From Selenomonadales bacterium (GTDB lineage: Bacteria; Bacillota; Negativicutes; Sporomusales; UBA7701), in assembly GCA_029975165.1 (NCBI GenBank), contig JARKPR010000081.1:1-64000 (forward strand): a DNA stretch of 64,000 nucleotides. The letters run 5' to 3'. The notes under the pieces were generated by a model. The model made no database searches and was not told the DNA's origin. It saw only the letters and a program-made list of their open reading frames with translations. Numbering within the stretch: the stretch's first letter is position 1; the number at the start of each line of letters is the position of its first letter. Of this stretch, positions 57,460 to 64,000 are shown piece after piece. A program made the translations under genes and the position numbers.

Positions 57460-58665
57460 TCAAGAATTCGGAAATAGCTCCTGGGGCGGTGGCAGTTCCT
57501 TTCGGCGATAATCGTTATTGAAAAACATGTCGGCTTCGTCTCTTCGCCGCTGCCAAAGTCCTTCGTGACGCTTAACCCCATCCGATATAATATCCTCAAA
57601 CTCCTTCCTAATCTGTTCTGGTGTTGCGGTGCCGCTTATAATGAGACTCCTGAGTTTTGGAGCCCCTTCTAAGCTGCCTAAATTAAACCGTAGACTAACC
57701 AGCGCATCGAATTGTTGTTGCGTTAGTTTTAGATTATTTTCCGCCGCCCACCGATTAATCGCGTCCGCATGCTCCTGTACATCCTTCCTTAACAGTTTCC
57801 ATGCTTCTTTTTCGCTGATACCGTTGCTAAAATCCTCGCCCGGTCGTATCTTATGCCCGAACCCTATAGTTGGAGAATCATTATCATTTTCTGTAGGATT
57901 GTATGGTTTATCCTCAAACTTCTCGTAGTTGGTGATGAAACCGAAAAGGTTCTCGCTGGGCGTCATAGCACCGGGAGTATCTTTTTCTGGCAGTCCCGTA
58001 GCTCCTGGCAGCAGCATATCTCCTTCCGCCCCACCGTTTGCGTACCCGCCGGCATAGGGATTTTCGTCTGTCTGCTGGAAATAGGCCATTTGCAGGCCGT
58101 CCCGACGGTAGCTTGCCGGTTCGCTATTACTCATCGATTGATAACCGCCATCGGTGCCGTTCCCGCCCGGTCCATACTTAAACAGTCTCTCCATCACCCC
58201 CCAGCTGGGAAACATCGTACCGTTCCCCTCCGGCCGGTACCCCGGCGTCGGCGGCTTTGCGCCGAACATATTGCCGTTTTTGCCCCAGTTCAGCGTCCAC
58301 GGCTTGTCAGGTTGCCTTTCCCTGCCCTGCGACGGCGCGAACAGATTCGGCGCCGGCTTCGCCTGCGGCGTAGCATCGTCCTCATCGTCGTCGTCCCAGC
58401 CGCCGTTTAGATAGTGCGCTTCCTTGGGGTCGATGGCGCTCTTGTCGTACGGTTGCCCGAACATGCGCAGGATGCGCGCCTGCAGGCCGGGGTCCACCGG
58501 CTTGTAGCGGGGGTATTGCCATTCATCCTGCTGTCTGGCTGCGTTCCTCCTGTCCATCGCCTCCAGCGCATCCTTGATGTCCTGGTCGTCCATCCCGTCC
58601 ATCGTCGGCTCATACCCCATGTTCTTCATCCTCCGCCGGTACTCATCCTCGAACCATGATGACAT
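57460..58665 (-). CDS. GH24 (T4-type) lysozyme-like protein with long disordered N-terminus
   Basis: The C-terminal ~150 residues form a phage-type GH24 lysozyme: FITNYEKFEDKPYNPTENDND (catalytic Glu in NYEKFE), TIGFGHKIRPGE, then QQQFDALVSLRFNLGS. The N-terminal ~250 residues are low-complexity, rich in Gly, Pro, Asn and Asp (GGWDDDDEDDATPQAKP, GYRPEGNG) and show no signal peptide or known domain. Intact phage endolysins are usually half this length. ATG at 58665 is set by GAGGAGG; ATG 58734 is rejected. It may be a phage or spore-related remnant, or a structural protein with a lytic tail. Confidence 0.75.
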   Translation of the reverse strand: MSSWFEDEYRRRMKNMGYEPTMDGMDDQDIKDALEAMDRRNAARQQDEWQYPRYKPVDPGLQARILRMFGQPYDKSAIDPKEAHYLNGGWDDDDEDDATPQAKPAPNLFAPSQGRERQPDKPWTLNWGKNGNMFGAKPPTPGYRPEGNGTMFPSWGVMERLFKYGPGGNGTDGGYQSMSNSEPASYRRDGLQMAYFQQTDENPYAGGYANGGAEGDMLLPGATGLPEKDTPGAMTPSENLFGFITNYEKFEDKPYNPTENDNDSPTIGFGHKIRPGEDFSNGISEKEAWKLLRKDVQEHADAINRWAAENNLKLTQQQFDALVSLRFNLGSLEGAPKLRSLIISGTATPEQIRKEFEDIISDGVKRHEGLWQRRRDEADMFFNNDYRRKELPPPQELFPNS

Positions 58666-58705
58666 TGCCACATTCCTCCTCTGCCGGTTTTCCGGCATAA
58701 AAATT

Positions 58706-58730
58706 GGAAGACCGCTCGTGGCGGTCTTCC
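58706..58730 (-). terminator. Hairpin with minus-strand T-run just upstream of the lysozyme-like gene
   Basis: GGAAGACCGC (58706-58715) and GCGGTCTTCC (58721-58730) are perfect arms; on the minus strand AATTTTTATG follows. It lies upstream of the gene at 57460-58665, so it would end an earlier minus-strand transcript or attenuate this one. Confidence 0.5.
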
Positions 58731-58933
58731 TCACGCTATAATCATATCACACTTTTTTGCCGGTTAGTCCACCAGAAGTCCACTGAGAGTCCACTGCGAA
58801 ACTTTTTTGCGAAAAAATTTTCCTGCCCTTCCCTCGCCTGGAGGGCGTTTTTTGTCCCGCGGCCGCATATTTAGCCCGTGGGACGGCATACACTAATCCC
58901 AGTGTTGAAAAAGGGTCGGAAAGGAGCGAAACG

Positions 58934-60571
58934 ATGACAACCGTACTGTTCGTGGCCGCCGAAGCCGCGCCGTTCGCCAAATCCGGCGGCCTCGGCGAGG
59001 TCGTCGGCTCGTTGCCGCGGGCGCTCAGGAGGCTGGGGGTCGACGCCAGGGTCGTCATGCCCCTCTACCGCACCGTCCCGCCCGCCTTCCAGGCCGAAAT
59101 GGCCCTCGTCAAGGAGTTCACCGTCCCGGTGGGCTGGCGCCGCCAGTACTGCGGCCTCCACACCCTCAGGCACCGGGACGTGCCTTTTTATTTCCTCGAC
59201 AACAAATACTACTTCGACCGCCCCTACTACTACAACCAGCCCGACGAAGCCGAGCGCTTCGCCTTCCTGGCCCGCGCCGCCCTCGAAGCCATCCCCCACA
59301 TGGGCTTCAAGCCCGACATTATCCACGGCCACGACTGGCACGCCGGCCTCGTCGCCCCCTACCTCGCCGCCCACTACCGCCACCGTCCGTTCTATCGCAA
59401 CATCCGCACCGTCTTCACCATCCACAACCTCAAATACCAGGGCGTGTTCGACAAAGCCATCATCGGCGACATCGTCGACCTCGGCTGGGAGCACTTCACC
59501 TTGGACGGAGTCGAATTCTACGACCGCATCAACTACCTGAAAGCCGGCATCGCCTACTCCGACCGCGTCACCACCGTCAGCCCCAGCTACGCCGAAGAAA
59601 TCCGCCACCTCTACCACGGCGAGCAGCTCGACGGCCTCCTGCGCAAGCGGGGCGGCGACCTCACCGGCATCCTAAACGGTATCGACTGCGAAACCTACGA
59701 CCCGGCGGCCGACCCCCACATCTTCCGCCGCTACGACGCCGCCAGCCCCGAAGGCAAACTGGAAAACAAGCGCTGCCTCCAGGAAGCGCTCGGCCTGACC
59801 GTCGACGCGGCCGCGCCCCTCGTCGCCGTCGTCTCGCGGCTCGTGCGCCAGAAGGGCCTCGACCTCATCATCCGCGTCCACGAGGAAATGCTCGCCCTCG
59901 GCATCCAGCTCGTCGTCATGGGCGACGGCGAAGACTGGTACCGCGCCTTCTTCTGGGACGCCGCCGGCCGCCACGGCGGCAAGATCGTCCCCCTCGCCTA
60001 CGACGACATCGGTTCGCGGCGCATCCTCGCCGCCGCCGACCTCTTCCTCATGCCCTCGCTCTTCGAGCCCTGCGGCCTCGCCCAGCTCACCGCCATGCGC
60101 TACGGCGCCCTGCCGCTCGTGCGCGAGACCGGCGGCCTGCGCGACACCGTCACCCCCTACAACCGCTTTAGCGGCGAAGGCAACGGCTTCAGCTTCGCCA
60201 ACTACAACGCCCACGACATGCTCGACACCCTCGGCTGGGCCCTCTCCCTCTACGGCGACCGGACCGTCTGGCAAACCCTCGTGCGGCGCGCCATGGCCGG
60301 CGACTACGGCTGGGAACGGTCGGCGCGGCGCTACAACGAACTATACGACACACTCGTCGTCAAGGAGGCTGCCCATGCACATCGACAAGAGCGAATTCCA
60401 ACGGGAGTACCTCGCCAAAGTGGCGAAGCTGCACGGCAAACCGCTGGAGGAGACGTCCGACGCCGAAAGGTACCAAGCCCTCAGCAGCCTCATCCGGGAC
60501 TATCTTGGCCTGCAGTGGCTGCGGTCGCGCCAGGCAACGCCGGCGAAGCAGGTCTACTACCTGTCTATTGA
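58934..60571 (+). CDS. glgA: Glycogen synthase with a read-through C-terminus overlapping glgP
   Basis: GT5 glycogen synthase: N-terminal ADP-glucose loop EAAPFAKSGGLGEVVGSLP, HGHDWHAGL, FTIHNLKYQGVFD, the GT-B C-terminal SRLVRQKGLDLI and PSLFEPCGLAQLTAMRYGALPLVRETGGLRDTV. Family homology ends near residue 478 (NELYDTLV, about 60358). The frame has no stop there and continues 66 codons in a different frame over the start of glgP, encoding Arg/Pro/Gly-rich sequence without family resemblance. The native stop seems lost by mutation, or there is a small frameshift. ATG follows AAGGAG. Confidence 0.88.
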   Translation: MTTVLFVAAEAAPFAKSGGLGEVVGSLPRALRRLGVDARVVMPLYRTVPPAFQAEMALVKEFTVPVGWRRQYCGLHTLRHRDVPFYFLDNKYYFDRPYYYNQPDEAERFAFLARAALEAIPHMGFKPDIIHGHDWHAGLVAPYLAAHYRHRPFYRNIRTVFTIHNLKYQGVFDKAIIGDIVDLGWEHFTLDGVEFYDRINYLKAGIAYSDRVTTVSPSYAEEIRHLYHGEQLDGLLRKRGGDLTGILNGIDCETYDPAADPHIFRRYDAASPEGKLENKRCLQEALGLTVDAAAPLVAVVSRLVRQKGLDLIIRVHEEMLALGIQLVVMGDGEDWYRAFFWDAAGRHGGKIVPLAYDDIGSRRILAAADLFLMPSLFEPCGLAQLTAMRYGALPLVRETGGLRDTVTPYNRFSGEGNGFSFANYNAHDMLDTLGWALSLYGDRTVWQTLVRRAMAGDYGWERSARRYNELYDTLVVKEAAHAHRQERIPTGVPRQSGEAARQTAGGDVRRRKVPSPQQPHPGLSWPAVAAVAPGNAGEAGLLPVY

Positions 60572-62897
60572 ATTCCTCCTCGGCCGCCTCACCGACATGT
60601 ACCTCATCGACCTCGGCATCCGCGACACCGTCGCCGCCGCCCTCTTTGACCTCGGCGTCGACCTCGGCGCCATCGAAGACATCGAAGAAGACCCGGGGCT
60701 GGGCAACGGCGGCCTCGGGCGCCTCGCCGCCTGCTACCTCGACTCCATGGCCGCCGAGGAACTGGCCGGCCACGGCTGCGGTCTCCGGTACCGCTACGGC
60801 TTCTTCGAGCAGGGCATCGTCCGCGGCCGCCAGATCGAAGTCCCCGACGACTGGCTCAAAACCGGCTTCATCTACGAATTCCGCCGCCCCGACGAAGCCG
60901 TCGAAGTCCGCTTCGGCGGCACCGTCAGCCTGGAACTCAACGGTAAGCTCCGCTACCGCCTGGAAAACTACGAAGCCGTCCAGGCCGTACCCTACGACGT
61001 CCCCGTCACCGGCTACCTGAGCGACACCGTCAACACCCTCCGCCTCTGGAGCGCCGAACCCTCCCGGACCGAATTCGTCTGCTCGGCGGAAAACCGCAAC
61101 GACTGCCTCAAAACCATCGAATACAAAAACGACGTCGAAACCATCACCAGCGTCCTCTACCCCGACGACTCCACCCACGAAGGCCGCGTGCTCAGGCTCA
61201 AACAGCACTACTTCCTCACCAGCGCCAGCCTCCAGGGCATCCTCGCCGGCCTCGGCCGCCGCGGCATCCCCATTGAAAACCTCCCCGACCACATCGCCAT
61301 CCACATCAACGACACCCACCCCGCCCTGGCCATCCCCGAACTCATGCGCCTCCTCCTCGACGAACACGGCCTCGGCTGGGACGAAGCCTGGCGGCTGACC
61401 GTCGCCACCTTATCCTACACCAACCACACCATCCTGCCCGAGGCCCTCGAAAAATGGCCGGTCGACATTTTCCAGGGCCTCCTGCCGCGCCTCTATATCA
61501 TCGTCAACGAAATCAACGAACGCTTCTGCTGCGAACTCTGGCAGCGCTACCCCGGCGACTGGGACCGCATCCGCGCCATGGCCGTCCTCGCCGACGGCAT
61601 GGTCCACATGGCCCACCTCGCCATCGTCGGCAGCCACAGCGTCAACGGCGTCGCCCAGCTCCACACCCACATCCTCAAAGAACGGGTCATGAACAACTTC
61701 TACCGCTTCTATCCCGACCGGTTCACCAACAAGACCAACGGCGTCACCCACCGCCGCTGGCTCATCAAAGCCAACCCCCAGCTCAGCGACCTCATCGCCG
61801 ACACCGTCGGGCCGGACTGGGTCCGCTTCCCCTGCGACATGCTCCGCCTCCTGCCCCACGCCGACGACCCCTCCCTCCAGGAAAGACTCGCCGCCGTCCG
61901 CCGCTACCACAAAGGCAAACTCGCCGCCTACATCCGCGACACAACCGGCATCAGGCTCGACCTCGACGCCATCTTCGACACCCAGGTCAAGCGCATCCAC
62001 GGCTACAAGCGCCAGACCCTCAACGCCCTCCACATCCTCCACCTCTACAACCGCCTCAAGGCCGACCCCGGCATGGAGCTCACGCCGCGCGTCTTCATGT
62101 TCGGCGGCAAAGCCGCCCCCGCCTACCACCAGGCCAAGCGCACCATTCGCCTCATCACCGCCCTCGCCGAGCTCATCAACAACGACAAAACCATCGGCGA
62201 CAAACTCAAGGTCGTCTTCCTCGAAAACTACAACGTCTCCGTCGCCGAACTTCTCATGCCGGCCACCGACGTCAGCGAACAGATCCCCGCCGCCAGCCGC
62301 GAAGCCTGCGGCACCAGCAACATGAAATTCATCATGAACGGCTCCGTCATCATCGGCACCCTCGACGGCGGCAACATCGAAATCAGAAAGGCCGTCGGCG
62401 AAGAAAACATCGTCACCTTCGGCCTGACCGCCGAAGAAGTGCTCGCCTACTACGAGCGCGGCGGCTACGATCCCTGGGACATCTACCGCGGCGACGAACG
62501 CGTCCGCACCGTCCTCGAACAGCTCGTCAGCGGCTTCCTGCCCGCCGACCCCGACGAATTCCGGCCGCTCTACGACGCCTTCCTCCACCACGGCGACCAG
62601 TACTTCGTCCTCAAGGACTTCGCCCCCTACGTCGCCGCCCAGAAGGAAATCGAGCGGCTCTACCGCGACCGGCGGCGCTGGCTGGGCATGTGCCTCCGCA
62701 ACATCGCCCACTCCGGCAAATTCTCCGGCGACCGCACCTTCACTGAATATGCCATCGACATCTGGAAACTGCGCCCCGCCGCCCCCGTCCGCTGCTACTG
62801 CAGCGCCGACGACGCCTTCGCCCGCGCCGAAAACGGCTGCTCCCTCTCCGCCCGCTTCGGCATGGACATCGAAACCGCCCCGCCCCAGTTCAATTGA
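60375..62897 (+). CDS. glgP: Glycogen/maltodextrin phosphorylase
   Basis: The 840-residue enzyme shows VYYLSIEFLLGRL, EDPGLGNGGLGRLAACYLDS, the HINDTHPALAIPELMRLL motif, KTNGVTHRRWL and the pyridoxal-phosphate region with EACGTSNMKFIMNGSVIIGTLDGGNIE, where Lys in NMKF is the cofactor ligand. It phosphorolyses alpha-1,4-glucans to glucose-1-phosphate. AAGGAGG precedes the ATG at 60375, which lies inside the glgA reading frame. No stop or frameshift is seen. It works with the GH13 enzyme next door in glycogen breakdown, and the pair of glg genes gives a storage cycle. Confidence 0.92.
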   Translation: MHIDKSEFQREYLAKVAKLHGKPLEETSDAERYQALSSLIRDYLGLQWLRSRQATPAKQVYYLSIEFLLGRLTDMYLIDLGIRDTVAAALFDLGVDLGAIEDIEEDPGLGNGGLGRLAACYLDSMAAEELAGHGCGLRYRYGFFEQGIVRGRQIEVPDDWLKTGFIYEFRRPDEAVEVRFGGTVSLELNGKLRYRLENYEAVQAVPYDVPVTGYLSDTVNTLRLWSAEPSRTEFVCSAENRNDCLKTIEYKNDVETITSVLYPDDSTHEGRVLRLKQHYFLTSASLQGILAGLGRRGIPIENLPDHIAIHINDTHPALAIPELMRLLLDEHGLGWDEAWRLTVATLSYTNHTILPEALEKWPVDIFQGLLPRLYIIVNEINERFCCELWQRYPGDWDRIRAMAVLADGMVHMAHLAIVGSHSVNGVAQLHTHILKERVMNNFYRFYPDRFTNKTNGVTHRRWLIKANPQLSDLIADTVGPDWVRFPCDMLRLLPHADDPSLQERLAAVRRYHKGKLAAYIRDTTGIRLDLDAIFDTQVKRIHGYKRQTLNALHILHLYNRLKADPGMELTPRVFMFGGKAAPAYHQAKRTIRLITALAELINNDKTIGDKLKVVFLENYNVSVAELLMPATDVSEQIPAASREACGTSNMKFIMNGSVIIGTLDGGNIEIRKAVGEENIVTFGLTAEEVLAYYERGGYDPWDIYRGDERVRTVLEQLVSGFLPADPDEFRPLYDAFLHHGDQYFVLKDFAPYVAAQKEIERLYRDRRRWLGMCLRNIAHSGKFSGDRTFTEYAIDIWKLRPAAPVRCYCSADDAFARAENGCSLSARFGMDIETAPPQFN

Positions 62898-62944
62898 CCT
62901 CGCTTTGAGGATTTCCTAATCACGCGACTGTGCCCGGTACCTTC

Positions 62945-63215
62945 GCCGCAGTACTCGCCGCTAAATACAGCGCCGGTGGCGGGTTCGGGTGCAGCCACGT
63001 TAGCGAGGACGGCGGCCGCTACTTAGCGAGAGAGCCGGTAACAGCACCGCGCGAGCCGCCATGGACGGCGGCGAGAACCGACAATCGAACACGGACGTTC
63101 GTTTGGCGGTGGCGCGGTGCTGTCGGCGACGAGGTTAGTAAGGCCGCCGCCCGTAGCGAGTGGCAAACCCGAACCCGCCACCGGCGCGTAGTGGCTGCAA
63201 TAACTTCGGCGGACT
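62945..63215. repeat. Large imperfect inverted-repeat element (structured RNA or MITE-like)
   Basis: Perfect 21-base arms at 62970-62990 and 63167-63187 flank further matching blocks: 63041-63052 with 63112-63123 (12 bases), and GACGGCGGCC near 63008 with GGCCGCCG near 63142. GCAGCCAC (62991-62998) also pairs with GTGGCTGC (63191-63198), which crosses the main stem. TTAGCGAG words recur four times in variants. No open frame is supported. The element occupies almost all of the 342-base gap between glgP and the next gene. Confidence 0.65.
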
Positions 63216-63239
63216 AGACGGCGATAATAAGGAGAAACT

Positions 63240-64000
63240 ATGGAAACCGACTGGCTTGTCCACGACTCGCATAACCTCTACTTCCGCAGCCCTTTCGGGG
63301 CTGTTTCTTGTCGCACGCCGCTCACCCTGCGCCTCGCCGTCCGCCGCCACGACCGGCCCGAAGCCGTCCTCCTCCGCCTGTGGCGCGACGGCGAAGGCCA
63401 GGAAGACCTCCCCATGGACCTGTGGCGCGAAGAAGGGGATAGACTCGTCTACCAGGCCGAATTCGCCGCCCCCGCCGTGCCCGGCCTCCTCTGGTACTCG
63501 TTCGTCGTCCGCCACTACGGCCGCGCGTGGTACTGCGGCAACAACCCCGCCCGCCTCGGCGGCCGCGGCCACATCTACGACCACGACCCGGCCGCCTGGC
63601 AGATCACCGTCCACCGGCCCGGGGCCGCCACCCCCGGCTGGCTCAAGGACGCCGTCATCTACCAGGTCTTCGTCGACCGCTTTTTTAACGGCAACCCCGG
63701 CGGCGCCATCATCGACCCGCCCAAAGACAGCCTCATCCACCCCTACTGGGACGCCATCCCCTTCTACGTGCGCGACACCCGCACCGGCGCCATCTTCGCC
63801 TACGACTTCTTCGGCGGCAACCTGCGCGGCGTGCTCGCCAAGCTGCCCTACCTCCAAAAGCTCGGCGTCACCGTCATCTACTTCAACCCCATCTTCGCCG
63901 CCCCCAGCAACCACAAATACGACACCGGCGACTACAAAGCCATCGACCCGCTATTCGGCGACAACGCCCTGTTCGCCGACCTGTGCGAGCGCGCCCGCGC
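63240..64000 (+). CDS. GH13 alpha-glycosidase (neopullulanase-like), truncated by window end
   Basis: ATG at 63240 follows AAGGAGAAA. The N-terminal ~125 residues are a starch-binding beta-sandwich (LYFRSPFGAVSCRTPLTLRLAV, FVVRHYGRAWYCG), then the catalytic barrel begins: WLKDAVIYQVFVDRFFNGNP, YDFFGGNLRGVLAKLPYLQKLGVTVIYFNPIFAAPSNHKYDTGDY. This layout matches GH13 cyclomaltodextrinase/neopullulanase/alpha-glycosidase enzymes. The catalytic residues lie beyond the window, so 253 residues are visible. It would debranch or trim alpha-glucans together with GlgP. Confidence 0.85.
   Translation, partial: METDWLVHDSHNLYFRSPFGAVSCRTPLTLRLAVRRHDRPEAVLLRLWRDGEGQEDLPMDLWREEGDRLVYQAEFAAPAVPGLLWYSFVVRHYGRAWYCGNNPARLGGRGHIYDHDPAAWQITVHRPGAATPGWLKDAVIYQVFVDRFFNGNPGGAIIDPPKDSLIHPYWDAIPFYVRDTRTGAIFAYDFFGGNLRGVLAKLPYLQKLGVTVIYFNPIFAAPSNHKYDTGDYKAIDPLFGDNALFADLCERAR

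Noticed and set aside
61410-62711. A 433-codon minus-strand frame opposite glgP, with a similar + strand frame at 61454-62746
   Set aside because: Both are low-complexity (Val/Asp/Glu/Gly or Arg/Pro/His-rich) mirrors of glgP, whose motifs are intact.

Overview
The window is GC-rich bacterial DNA. It most likely comes from a diderm, anaerobic Firmicute of the Negativicutes (Sporomusaceae-like). Reasons: Firmicute-type AGGAGG ribosome-binding sites sit next to outer-membrane features (two small porins with signal peptides, periplasmic-type lipoproteins, an FTR1/P19 iron system). There are also FeoAB, a cobalamin riboswitch, V4R and DUF2325 proteins, SLC13 transporters, sigma-54 activators and an EFR1-type flavodoxin/ferredoxin. 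The genus assignment is inference; no rRNA is present.

Layout. 0-1.4 kb: a glycyl radical enzyme reduced to its two ends, and an EFR1 flavodoxin-ferredoxin. 1.4-8.5 kb: a zinc-type region with a YcgQR-like permease pair, a secreted CHAP-like protein with an in-frame TGA and a SECIS-like hairpin, a Fur-family regulator, ZnuC-ZnuB-ZnuA, a porin and a DtxR-family regulator. 8.6-11.1 kb: FeoA and a FeoB split into two ORFs, behind two TTAGC-N4-GCTAA boxes. 11.3-18.0 kb: cobalamin riboswitch, exported CbiK, CbiL, BtuFCD-like transporter and an ABC-2 exporter. 18.3-18.7 kb: DUF2325 gene behind a huge palindrome containing a Fur-type box. 19-25.2 kb: AT-richer signalling block (chemoreceptor, GGDEF, HD-GYP; divergent V4R and PAS/PucR-type regulator). 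25.4-32.5 kb: sigma-54 block with two small unknown proteins, a CHASE-like histidine kinase and an NtrC-type regulator, followed by a second sigma-54 promoter before Rnk/GreA-like, VOC, glutamate dehydrogenase and a GAF-nucleotidyltransferase.

32.7-34.5 kb: YibE/F and a cyclase. 34.6-43.4 kb: Fur-controlled iron region with a Fur-family regulator, a FeoB-associated Cys-rich peptide, a second porin, FTR1 permease, P19, DUF2318 protein, two FtsX-like permeases, LolD-like ATPase and an FMN-binding lipoprotein. 43.5-56.6 kb: organic-acid and amide catabolism with two SLC13 transporters, two M20 hydrolases, a PrpR-type sigma-54 activator, and a sigma-54 operon of aconitase-family hydro-lyase (two subunits), RraA-type aldolase and a fluoroacetate-dehalogenase-like hydrolase, then an AEC transporter. 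56.6-58.7 kb: a repeat, an LprI-like protein and a GH24 lysozyme-like protein. 58.9-64 kb: glycogen genes glgA, glgP and a truncated GH13 gene, with a large inverted-repeat element before the last.

Metal homeostasis links much of the window: separate operator types (Fur boxes, DtxR-like boxes, a 14-bp-arm operator at znuA) mark separate metal regulons, and each porin sits beside a metal importer. The best leads are the TGA-containing CHAP-like gene, the fluoroacetate-dehalogenase-like gene in a hydro-lyase/aldolase operon, the sigma-54 promoters at 25.4, 29.4 and 50.6 kb, and three unexplained large palindromic elements.
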